Source: Actinoplanes sp. M2I2 (GTDB taxonomy: Bacteria > Actinomycetota > Actinomycetes > Mycobacteriales > Micromonosporaceae). Taken from it: a DNA stretch of 64,000 bases. A program made the translations under genes and the position numbers. Numbering within the stretch: the stretch's first letter is position 1; the number at the start of each line of letters is the position of its first letter. Shown in pieces: positions 54,356 to 61,418 of the stretch. Below the pieces are notes generated by a model that did not search any database, had not been told where the DNA came from, and saw only the letters and a list, made by a program, of their open reading frames with translations. The stretch is from positions 1-64,000 of the forward strand of contig NZ_JALPVJ010000037.1 in the NCBI RefSeq assembly GCF_023544445.1, written 5' to 3'.

Positions 54356-56001
54356 GAGTTCGGTCCTCTCGAGCGGTAATTCCGCCAGCCGCCGCTGGCG
54401 GTGATGTCCTTGGCGCCGGTCGCCGCGTACGCCTCGCAGAGGAACCCGGTGACCTCGGTGCCGTCGTCCAGAGCGACCCGGCCCAGCGAGAGCGGCGCCG
54501 CGATGCCGGCCAGGAAGTCGCCGACCCGGGCGGCCGGCAGCTGCCAGAGCTCCAGCTCGATCGACTCGCCGGTGGCGTCCCGGACCAGTCCCGGAGCGCC
54601 GGAGGGCAGGTGGTAGAGGCGGTAGCAGGCTGCGGTGCGGGCGGCGCCGACGAGAGTGGCGCCGCGGTCGAGCAGCTCGCCGTTGCGCGCCTCACCGCTC
54701 AGGTGCAGTCCGACGACGGCGAGGGTCACGGTGTCGTCGACCGGCCGGGTCCGGGCCAGAGGCGCCGGCGTGTCGTCGCTCGCCCGGGTCCGGGCCAGGT
54801 GGGCCAGCGTGTCGTCGCTGAAGGCCGGGCCGAAGAACGTGATCGAAGCGGGCCGGCCGTCCTCGGTGAACCCGTTGGGCACGGTCACCGCGGCCATGTC
54901 GAGCAGGTTCGCGAACTGGGTGTAGCGACCGAGCGTGAGGTTGTGGCCGATCGGGTCCTCGGCGATCTCGCTGTGCGTGAAGGTCGTCCCGATCGTCGGG
55001 AGCGCGAGCACGTCGATCCGCTCCCACAGGCGATCGGCGGCCGCCCGCAACTCGCGCAGCCGGTGCTGGGCCCGGAAAGCGTCGGCCGCCGTGAAGCCGT
55101 ACCCGGTCTCGAGAACCGCCCGGGTCACCGGCAGGACCGACGCCGGCTGCGCGGTCAGGAACTCGTCCAGATCGGCGAGCCGCTCGGCCACCCACGGCCC
55201 GCGATACAGCAGGTCACCGGCCTCCAGCAGCGGTCCGACGTCGACCGCGAGATCACCGGCGAACCGCCCGAACGCCTTCTCCTGCCCGGCGTCACCGAAG
55301 AAATCCAGAGCTTCCGGTACGCCGACGCGGGGCTCGGCGATCAGCGGCCGCCGCCCCTCCCTCGACCACGGGTCCTCCCGTACGCGGCCCCGCGCGACCC
55401 GCATCACCCGGTCGCCCGTGGCCGCGTCCCGGGCGAAGATCGAGACGCAGTCGAGCGAGCGGCAGGCCGGCACCACGCCGAGCGTGCTGAGCAGTCCGCG
55501 GGTCGGCTTGATCCCGACGATGCCGTTGAGCGCGGCCGGCACCCGGCCCGAGCCCGCGGTGTCCGTGCCGAGCGCGAAGACGACGGTCCCGTCCGCGACC
55601 GCGACCGCCGACCCGGAGCTCGACCCGCCCGAGATGAGCCCCCCGCCGAAGACACTCTCCGGCGCCCCGTACGGCGACCGTGCCCCGGTCAGCCCGGTGG
55701 CGAACTGGTCGAGGTTCGTCTTGCCGACCACGATCGCGCCCGCGTCGACCAGGCGCTGCACCACCGGGGCGTTGCGCTCCGGGATGTACGCGAAGTCGGG
55801 GCAGCCCGCGGTGGTCGGCAGCCCGGCCACGTCGATGTTGTCCTTGACCGCGAACGGCAGCCCGGCCAGCGGCAGCCGGGGATCGACCTGCTCGGCGCGG
55901 GCTCGCAGCTCATCAGGGCCGAACGAGCTGATCCAGACGTCCGGCCGGCCCTGCACTGTGTCGACGATTGCGTGCGCATCCACATCGTCGATTGTCGACA
56001 A
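54352..56001 (-). CDS. atzF: allophanate hydrolase (AtzF/DUR1 type)
   Basis: 549 residues. Amidase-signature triad: Lys53 (AVKDNIDVAG), cis-Ser in ISGGSSSGSA (~127-128) and nucleophile Ser151 (DTAGSGRVP). The extra C-terminal domain (~430-549) seen in AtzF/DUR1 follows. It splits allophanate to ammonia and CO2. The predicted start is TTG 56001, inside the ATTGTCGACAAT palindrome; GTG 55983 is an alternative. Internal duplication LARTRxxDDT x2 near 415-435. Stop overlaps biuH (ATGA). Confidence 0.9.
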   Translation of the reverse strand: MSTIDDVDAHAIVDTVQGRPDVWISSFGPDELRARAEQVDPRLPLAGLPFAVKDNIDVAGLPTTAGCPDFAYIPERNAPVVQRLVDAGAIVVGKTNLDQFATGLTGARSPYGAPESVFGGGLISGGSSSGSAVAVADGTVVFALGTDTAGSGRVPAALNGIVGIKPTRGLLSTLGVVPACRSLDCVSIFARDAATGDRVMRVARGRVREDPWSREGRRPLIAEPRVGVPEALDFFGDAGQEKAFGRFAGDLAVDVGPLLEAGDLLYRGPWVAERLADLDEFLTAQPASVLPVTRAVLETGYGFTAADAFRAQHRLRELRAAADRLWERIDVLALPTIGTTFTHSEIAEDPIGHNLTLGRYTQFANLLDMAAVTVPNGFTEDGRPASITFFGPAFSDDTLAHLARTRASDDTPAPLARTRPVDDTVTLAVVGLHLSGEARNGELLDRGATLVGAARTAACYRLYHLPSGAPGLVRDATGESIELELWQLPAARVGDFLAGIAAPLSLGRVALDDGTEVTGFLCEAYAATGAKDITASGGWRNYRSRGPNS

Positions 56002-56002
56002 T
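55991..56002 (-). promoter_or_regulatory. GntR/FadR-type operator palindrome at the allophanate hydrolase start
   Basis: ATTGTCGACAAT is a perfect 12-bp palindrome of the TnGTnnACnA type bound by FCD-domain GntR regulators. It lies at the 5' end of the catabolic genes just downstream of the GntR gene, so the regulator could block translation start or transcription from a promoter in the 44-bp gap. Confidence 0.75.
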
Positions 56003-56045
56003 TCTGTTTCATGGATGGCTGCGCTTTGTAACGCCGCGATTTCGC

Positions 56046-56681
56046 CTAGCTCAGGTACGTCCGGGCGCCGTGCGCGCCGAGCGCCTCGAGGATCGCGGTG
56101 GCATCGCCCCGCTCGACGGCGGCGAAGAGCCGCTCGTGCCGCACCACGCCGTCCTCGGCCCGGGCCACCTCGGCCTCGCGCCGCATGTTCACCGCCATGT
56201 AGAGCTGGATCCGCACCAGCACCGAGCCGTACAACTCGGCCAGCTGCCGGTTGCCGCCCAGCGAGACCACCTCGGTATGGAACCGGCGGTGCGCGTTGGC
56301 CAGCTCCAGCCGGTCGCCCGTCTCGGTCGCCTTGCGCATCACGTCCAGCGCGGCGCGCAGCGCGGTCAGATCGGGCGCGACCGGCATGGCCCCCACGGCG
56401 TGCCGCTCGAGCACGTCGCGCACCTCGTAGAGCTCACGCACATCCTCGTCGGACAGCGTCGCGACCCGCGCGCCGCGCCGCGGGATGTGCTCGACCAGCC
56501 CCTGCTGGGCGAGCAGCCGCATGGCCTCCCGCAGCGGCGCCCGGCTGATCCCCAGCCGGCGCGTCAACTGCTCCTCGACGAGGCGCTCGCCCGGGTCGGT
56601 GCGCCCGCTGAGGATCTCGCGGCGGAGGCGCTCGACGGCGAGTTCGACGAGGCTGTACGTCTGAAGCTCCCCGGTGCTCAC
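56046..56681 (-). CDS. GntR/FCD-family regulator of the biuret operon
   Basis: 211 residues from GTG 56681. Winged HTH at ~10-70 (LVELAVERLRREILSGRTDPGERLVEEQLTRRLGISRAPLREAMRLLAQQGLVEHIPRRGARVA), then the FCD ligand domain (LYEVRDVLERHAVGAMP...HRRFHTEVVSLGGNRQLAELY) with metal-binding Asp/His. First gene of the six-gene operon. Ligand likely biuret or a metabolite. Confidence 0.9.
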   Translation of the reverse strand: MSTGELQTYSLVELAVERLRREILSGRTDPGERLVEEQLTRRLGISRAPLREAMRLLAQQGLVEHIPRRGARVATLSDEDVRELYEVRDVLERHAVGAMPVAPDLTALRAALDVMRKATETGDRLELANAHRRFHTEVVSLGGNRQLAELYGSVLVRIQLYMAVNMRREAEVARAEDGVVRHERLFAAVERGDATAILEALGAHGARTYLS

Positions 56682-56715
56682 GCGACGAGTGTGCCAGCCA
56701 CCCCCGCACCCCGTC

Positions 56716-56838
56716 TCAGCCGCTGTCCCGTTCCCCGGTGTCCCGGTGCCGCCGCCGCCCCTCATTCACGCTGGGCCAGACCGCCACCAAAATCATCCCA
56801 GCCCCCACGACGATCAGCGCCGTCCAAACCACAGTCAT
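56716..56838 (-). CDS. putative 40-residue single-pass membrane protein
   Basis: ATG 56838 to TGA 56716-56718. The first ~20 residues (MTVVWTALIVVGAGMILVAV) are a clear membrane helix, followed by a charged, basic tail (NEGRRRHRDTGERDSG). No clear ribosome site. It lies 34 bp before the GntR start on the same strand. Small membrane proteins of this shape are frequent in actinobacteria; coding status is uncertain. Confidence 0.4.
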   Translation of the reverse strand: MTVVWTALIVVGAGMILVAVWPSVNEGRRRHRDTGERDSG

Positions 56839-57020
56839 CGCCCGAGGCTAGCCCCGCCCGCCCACCCACAACCGACCAAGTCATGCACCATTCACACATT
56901 CAACAACCCCCGCCCCCGCCCACCCGTGCCAAACAAACCCGCCGCCCTGCCGCCGCCCTGCCGCCAAGCACTCGTCATGCGATGCGACCACGCCCGGCTC
57001 GGGCGATGCGCCGCGCGGGC

Positions 57021-57158
57021 GATGCCGGGTCGAGCGATGCGCCGGCCGAGCGATGCCGGGTCGAGCGATGCCGGGTCGAGCGATGCCGGGTCGAGCGATG
57101 CCGGGTCGAGCGATGCCGGGTCGAGCGATGCGCCGGCCGAGCGATGCCGCGTCGAGCG
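57021..57158. repeat. 15/16-bp minisatellite, about nine units
   Basis: Units of gatgccgggtcgagc (15 bp) from 57021 to 57158, interrupted by two 16-bp variants gatgcgccggccgagc (57036 and 57127). Six consecutive copies are identical. The array sits in the 1.1-kb gap 56839-57971, which has no gene I can support (only shadow frames). The sequence 56839-57020 is GC-rich with no feature. Confidence 0.9.
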
Positions 57159-57194
57159 GGAGATGGCGGGGCGGCGGAGTTCCGGCGATTCGGG

Positions 57195-57226
57195 GCGCGG
57201 CGCCGGGCCGCCACCCGGCGCCGCGC
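57195..57226. terminator. perfect 13-bp GC hairpin
   Basis: GCGCGGCGCCGGG (57195-57207) pairs fully with 57214-57226 across a 6-base loop. No T-run follows. A second small stem (tctggag/ctccaga, 57261-57282) is close. Probably a U-less terminator or a structural element in the non-coding gap. Confidence 0.5.
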
Positions 57227-57578
57227 GTCTCGGCCGGCTTGGGTGCCTCGACCGAAAGCTTCTGGAGTTTCAGCGCTCCAGATACCCGCGCAGAATTTAG
57301 TCCCCGGCTTCGACGCCCGTCTATTAGGTCTGACTTAAATCCCACCCTGCGATCAAGCAAAGTAACGCAGCGCGATCAAGAACCCCACCACACACTCAGC
57401 ACCAGCAAGGTGCCGTAGCCCTGACCACAACTTTCCCCAGCCGGCCCCACACGCCAGCAGCAACGCATTGCAAGCCCCCGCAGACCCCCGCCGAGAGGGC
57501 GCGGCGAACTACCCCAGCCACCCATCGCCGCAACCAACCCGCCAAGAAGGAGCAAAGAGCCCACGCAGCCAGGCCCAT

Positions 57579-57785
57579 CCGACGCGCCGAGATGCTGCGA
57601 TAACCGCCAGGCGACGGCTCAGGCGACGCGCCGAAATGCTGCGATGAGCGCCAGGCAGCGACGCAGCCGACGCGCCGAGAAGGTGCGATGAGTGCCAGGC
57701 GACCGCCGAGTTGGTGCGATGAGTTCAAGGCGCCGACGCAGGCGACCGCCCAGAAGGTCCCATGAGCGCCAGGCAACGAACGCAG
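57579..57785. repeat. five degenerate copies of a 44-bp repeat
   Basis: Units start at 57579, 57623, 57667, 57699 (43 bp) and 57742; the third is shortened to 32 bp. The common core is gatgagcgccaggc preceded by gacgcgccgaaatgctgc. Two units can pair GCTGC with GCAGC around the core. On the minus strand the array reads LALIAAFRRVA-type repeats, but no gene start supports coding. Confidence 0.75.
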
Positions 57786-57862
57786 ACGACCCACCACCCA
57801 GCTCAGGCGCCGAAGGCACGCCGCACGCCGAAGGCGTACAGGACCTCACCCAAGCGCCACCA

Positions 57863-57914
57863 CCCACGGGGAGCGACCGGCCGCACCGTGGGGGTCTGGG
57901 GGCTCGGCCCCCAG
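57863..57914 (-). terminator. double hairpin downstream of tRNA-Gly
   Basis: CCCACGG (57863-57869) pairs with CCGTGGG (57886-57892), and CTGGGGGC (57896-57903) with GCCCCCAG (57907-57914). No T-run. It lies 58 bp beyond the 3' end of tRNA-Gly and is a reasonable terminator. Similar ccccacggtgggg-ctgggggctcggcccccag elements are scattered in Micromonosporaceae genomes. Confidence 0.5.
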
Positions 57915-57971
57915 GACGACATACGAGTCGGCCAGGTCCGAGCGTTCCGCGGACACACTCCTCCGCCGACG

Positions 57972-58042
57972 AGCGGGCGACGAGAATCGAACTCGCGTAA
58001 TCAGTTTGGAAGACTGAGGCTCTACCATTGAGCTACGCCCGC
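57972..58042 (-). tRNA. tRNA-Gly (anticodon TCC)
   Basis: 71-nt minus-strand tRNA. Acceptor GCGGGCG (58036-58042) pairs perfectly with CGCCCGC (57973-57979), discriminator U. Anticodon loop CTTCCAA gives TCC, reading GGA/GGG. No encoded CCA. Divergent from tRNA-Pro 130 bp away. Confidence 0.95.
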
Positions 58043-58171
58043 AGCGCCCCGCTTGCACGGGGTCACCGGGACATCGTACTGAATGATCGCCCGTCCACGC
58101 GAACCGGATTCCCCCTGAGGTGACTCCAGCGCACGCGCGTGGAAGCGGACCGCATACACTGGCCGTCGCCA

Positions 58172-58245
58172 CGGGGTGTGGCGCAGCTTGGTAGCGCACT
58201 CGCTTTGGGAGCGAGGGGCCGTGGGTTCAAATCCCGCCACCCCGA
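58172..58245 (+). tRNA. tRNA-Pro (anticodon TGG)
   Basis: 74-nt plus-strand tRNA. Acceptor CGGGGTG (58172-58178) pairs with CACCCCG (58238-58244), discriminator A. Anticodon loop TTTGGGA, anticodon TGG. T arm GGGTTCAAATCCC. It precedes tig by 37 bp, as tRNA-Pro does in many actinobacteria. Confidence 0.95.
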
Positions 58246-58282
58246 CTGACGACATCTATCCGTAGCAACAAGGAGTACGCCT

Positions 58283-59632
58283 GTGAAGAGCACCGTCGAG
58301 ACTCTGAGCCCGACCCGGGTGAAGCTCGCCATCGAGGTGCCGTTCGACGAGCTCAAGCCGAGCCTGCAGAAGGCGTACCGGGAGATCGGCGCGCAGGTTC
58401 AGGTGCCGGGCTTCCGTCGCGGCAAGATCCCGGCTGCGGTCATCGACCAGCGGGTGGGGCGCGGCGCGGTTCTGAACGAGGCCGTCCAGGAGGCGATTCC
58501 GCAGCAGATCCTGGCGGCCGTGCAGGAGCACGACGTCAAGACGCTGGGCCGCCCCGAGGTCGAGATCACCGAGTTCGGCGACAACGAGCCGCTCAAGTTC
58601 ACCGCCGAGGTCGACGTCCGTCCCGCGATCACCGTTCCCGACCTGTCGACGATCTCCGTGACCGTCCCGGCTGTCGAGATCGGCGACAACGAGATCGACG
58701 AGCAGATCAACGGTCTGCGGGAGCGTTTCGCCACGCTGAAGTCGGTCGACCGGCCGGCCGCCGAGGGTGACTACGTGCAGCTCGACCTGAAGGCCACGGT
58801 CGACGGCGTGGAGGTCCCGGGTGGCTCGGCGACGAACATCTCGCACGAGGTGGGCAGCAAGCAGCTGCTCCCGGGCCTCGACGAGGTTCTCGTTGGCCTG
58901 GTCGCCGGCGCCGACGCCAACTTCACCACTCAGCTCGTGGGCGGCGACTTCGCCGGCCGCGACGCCGAGGTCGACGTGACGGTCCGCAGCGTCAAGGACA
59001 AGCAGCTGCCCGAGGTCGACGACGACTTCGCCCAGATGGCGAGCGAGTTCGACACGCTCGAGGAGCTGCGCGGCGACCTGCGTGAGCGGCTGACCAAGGT
59101 GAAGAAGGTCGAGCAGATCTACGCCGCCCGTGACGAGGCGCTCAAGCAGCTCGTCGAGGCGGCCGATATCCCGGCTCCCGAGGGCGTCGTCAAGGACGAG
59201 GTCGAGGGCCGCAAGCAGGCGATGACCGACCAGCTGGAGCGGATCGGCGCCACCCTGCAGGACTACCTCAGCTCGGAGGACAAGACCGAGGAGCAGATCG
59301 ACCAGGAGCTGACCGAGGCCGCCCAGGAGGGCGTCCGCATCCAGCTGCTGCTCGACACGATCGCCGACGCCGAGGACGTCCAGGTCTCCGACGACGAGTT
59401 CGGCCACGAGATCGTGCACCGGGCGCAGCGCGCCCAGATGCAGCCTCAGCAGTACTACGACCAGCTCGTGCAGTCGGGTGCGGCCGCCGCGGTCTTCGGC
59501 GACGTGCGCCGCGGCAAGGCGCTCGCCTCGGTCATGGAGCAGGTCGAGATGAAGGACAGCGAGGGCACCGTGCTGACCCTCGACGACCTGCGCGCGGCCA
59601 GCGAGGACGAGCACGCCGGTCACAACCATTGA
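58283..59632 (+). CDS. tig: trigger factor
   Basis: Ribosome-bound chaperone and peptidyl-prolyl isomerase, 449 residues. N-terminal ribosome-docking domain with GFRRGKIP (44-51), central FKBP domain (EGDYVQLDLKATVDG...PGLDEVLVG), and C-terminal helical arms. GTG 58283 with AAGGAG 7 nt upstream. A strong terminator follows before clpP1. Confidence 0.96.
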   Translation: MKSTVETLSPTRVKLAIEVPFDELKPSLQKAYREIGAQVQVPGFRRGKIPAAVIDQRVGRGAVLNEAVQEAIPQQILAAVQEHDVKTLGRPEVEITEFGDNEPLKFTAEVDVRPAITVPDLSTISVTVPAVEIGDNEIDEQINGLRERFATLKSVDRPAAEGDYVQLDLKATVDGVEVPGGSATNISHEVGSKQLLPGLDEVLVGLVAGADANFTTQLVGGDFAGRDAEVDVTVRSVKDKQLPEVDDDFAQMASEFDTLEELRGDLRERLTKVKKVEQIYAARDEALKQLVEAADIPAPEGVVKDEVEGRKQAMTDQLERIGATLQDYLSSEDKTEEQIDQELTEAAQEGVRIQLLLDTIADAEDVQVSDDEFGHEIVHRAQRAQMQPQQYYDQLVQSGAAAAVFGDVRRGKALASVMEQVEMKDSEGTVLTLDDLRAASEDEHAGHNH

Positions 59633-59641
59633 TTCACCCGG

Positions 59642-59690
59642 GACCGCGATCGCCCCACCGACGAGGAGGAGCGATCGCGGTCTTTCCTTT
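59642..59690 (+). terminator. intrinsic terminator after tig
   Basis: A perfect 12-bp stem (59642-59653 with 59671-59682) and tttccttt right after it form a rho-independent terminator, separating tig from clpP1. Confidence 0.85.
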
Positions 59691-59693
59691 GGG

Positions 59694-59714
59694 CCACGTG
59701 CGCTGTCAGCGAAC
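59694..59714 (+). promoter_or_regulatory. ClgR-type operator upstream of clpP1
   Basis: CGCTGTCAGCG at 59701-59711 reads CGC-TGACA-GCG on the minus strand, matching the ClgR core CGCYNANRGCG of Corynebacterium/Mycobacterium, with T at the flanking W positions. It is 111 bp before clpP1. ClgR activates clp genes in these genera; the clgR gene is not in the window. Confidence 0.65.
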
Positions 59715-59821
59715 ACCTGCCCGAGCGGGAAGCTGATGCGCATTGGACCGGTTAGGTTGGTCGTACGACGGACAACTTGCCGGCCGCCACTGGCCGACAC
59801 AGTCAGCTGTGAAGGGCTGCC

Positions 59822-60451
59822 ATGACCGATCTTCATTTGCCCGCGAGCCCCGTGCTCCGCGGTGACTCTCTCAGTGGCAACCTCGACGACTCGGTCTTCA
59901 ACCGCCTGCTGCGTGAGCGCATCATCTTCCTCGGCAGCGAGGTGACCGACTCGGTGGCCAACCGCATCTGCGCGCAGCTGCTGCTGCTTTCCGCCGAGGA
60001 CCCTGAGCGCGACATCAACCTCTGGATCAACTCGCCCGGTGGCTCCGTCTACTCGGGCATGGCGATCTACGACACGATGCAGTTCATCGACAACGACGTG
60101 CAGACCGTCGCGATGGGCATGGCCGCGTCGATGGGCCAGCTGCTGCTCTGCGCCGGCGCTCCCGGCAAGCGTTTCTCGCTGCCGCACGCGCGCATCATGA
60201 TGCACCAGCCGTCCGGTGGCATGGGTGGCACGGCCGCCGATATCGCCATCCAGGCCGAGCAGATGCTCTACACCAAGCGGATGTTCCAGGAGCGGGTCGC
60301 CTTCCACACCGGCCAGACCCAGGAGCAGATCGAGCAGGACTCCGACCGTGACCGCTGGTTCACGGCTCAGGAGGCCATGGATTACGGCTTCATCGACAAG
60401 GTGATCACCGGGGCCACTCAGGTTCCCGAGGGCGCCGGAACGCTGAACTGA
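59822..60451 (+). CDS. clpP1: ATP-dependent Clp protease proteolytic subunit ClpP1
   Basis: 209 residues, 14-mer serine protease subunit. Catalytic Ser103 (GMAASMGQ), His128 (ARIMMHQP) and Asp in DRDRWF. Actinobacterial ClpP1 pairs with ClpP2 to make the mixed active tetradecamer. ATG 59822. Followed by clpP2 after 10 bases. Confidence 0.96.
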   Translation: MTDLHLPASPVLRGDSLSGNLDDSVFNRLLRERIIFLGSEVTDSVANRICAQLLLLSAEDPERDINLWINSPGGSVYSGMAIYDTMQFIDNDVQTVAMGMAASMGQLLLCAGAPGKRFSLPHARIMMHQPSGGMGGTAADIAIQAEQMLYTKRMFQERVAFHTGQTQEQIEQDSDRDRWFTAQEAMDYGFIDKVITGATQVPEGAGTLN

Positions 60452-60461
60452 GGAGCTGAAT

Positions 60462-61127
60462 ATGACTGACCTGACCTTGCCCTCTGGGTTCGCGCCGGTG
60501 CACAACCGCTACGTGCTGCCCTCCTTCGTCGAGCGTTCCTCGAACGGGATGATGAAGGAGACGAACCCGTACAACAAGATGTTCGAGGACCGGATCATCT
60601 TCCTCGGCGTCCAGGTGGACGACGCGTCGGCCAACGACGTGATGGCCCAGCTGCTGACGCTGGAGAGCTCCGACCCGGACCGCGACATCCTCATGTACAT
60701 CAACTCGCCCGGCGGTTCCTTCACCGCCATGACGGCGATCTACGACACCATGCAGTACGTCCGCCCGGACATCTCGACGGTCTGCCTCGGGCAGGCCGCC
60801 AGCGCGGCCGCGGTCCTGCTGGCCGGTGGTACGTCGGGCAAGCGCATGGCCCTGCCGAACTCGCGTGTGCTAATCCACCAGCCGGCCACCGAGGGTGGCT
60901 ACGGTCAGGGATCCGACATCGAGATCCAGGCGCGGGAGATCCTGCGCATGCGTTCGCAGATGGAGCAGATGATCTCGCGGCACACCGGCCGTCCGGTCGA
61001 CCAGGTCCGCAAGGACGTCGACCGCGACAAGATCATGACGGCCGACGAGGCCAAGGAGTACGGCATGGTCGACGTGGTCCTGGCCAGCCGTAAGAAGAGC
61101 CTGCAGTCGGTCGGCTCGGGCAGCTGA
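60462..61127 (+). CDS. clpP2: ATP-dependent Clp protease proteolytic subunit ClpP2
   Basis: 221 residues, Ser114 (GQAASAAAVL), His139 (RVLIHQP) and Asp in DRDKIMTADEAKEYG. Co-operon with clpP1; AGGAG just before ATG 60462. ClpP2 docks with the ClpX hexamer, encoded next. Confidence 0.96.
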   Translation: MTDLTLPSGFAPVHNRYVLPSFVERSSNGMMKETNPYNKMFEDRIIFLGVQVDDASANDVMAQLLTLESSDPDRDILMYINSPGGSFTAMTAIYDTMQYVRPDISTVCLGQAASAAAVLLAGGTSGKRMALPNSRVLIHQPATEGGYGQGSDIEIQAREILRMRSQMEQMISRHTGRPVDQVRKDVDRDKIMTADEAKEYGMVDVVLASRKKSLQSVGSGS

Positions 61128-61335
61128 CGACACACCGCCTCGCGTCCGCCTGACGGGCGGCCGTGGGGGCGGTTGGACAGGATGTCGGGGGCCGGCCGGA
61201 GCGATATAGACTGGCCGACCCCTGACACGCCCGTTTTGGGGGGTCGGAGAACCGCACCTTTGCGGGTAACGTCGTGCATGCAGCCTCAGTTACGCGATTC
61301 CGCAGACGATGAGATGGCAACGGGGCCGATCAGTC

Positions 61336-61384
61336 CTCAGATCAAGCAGTTCTCAGATCAAGCAGTCCCTCAGATCAGGGCCGG
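61336..61384. repeat. three 16/17-bp repeats before clpX
   Basis: ctcagatcaagcagtt recurs at 61336, 61352 and 61369 (third truncated to ctcagatcag). It lies in the 291-bp gap 61128-61418, whose only other sign is a TAGACT (61207-61212) that could be a clpX -10; no matching -35 is seen. Confidence 0.7.
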
Positions 61385-61418
61385 TGAGAGTCGGCCGATG
61401 AGCTCAAGGAGTACGTAG

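Noticed and set aside
57021..57785. CRISPR array
   Set aside because: Units are contiguous tandem repeats without unique spacers; no cas genes nearby.
57396..57867. Minus-strand frames over the 44-bp repeats
   Set aside because: No ribosome site, repeat-derived composition and no family match; treated as non-coding.
61173..61212. TTGGAC/TATAGA promoter pair for clpX
   Set aside because: The spacing is 26 bp, too long for a SigA-type promoter; only the TAGACT hexamer remains as a weak candidate.
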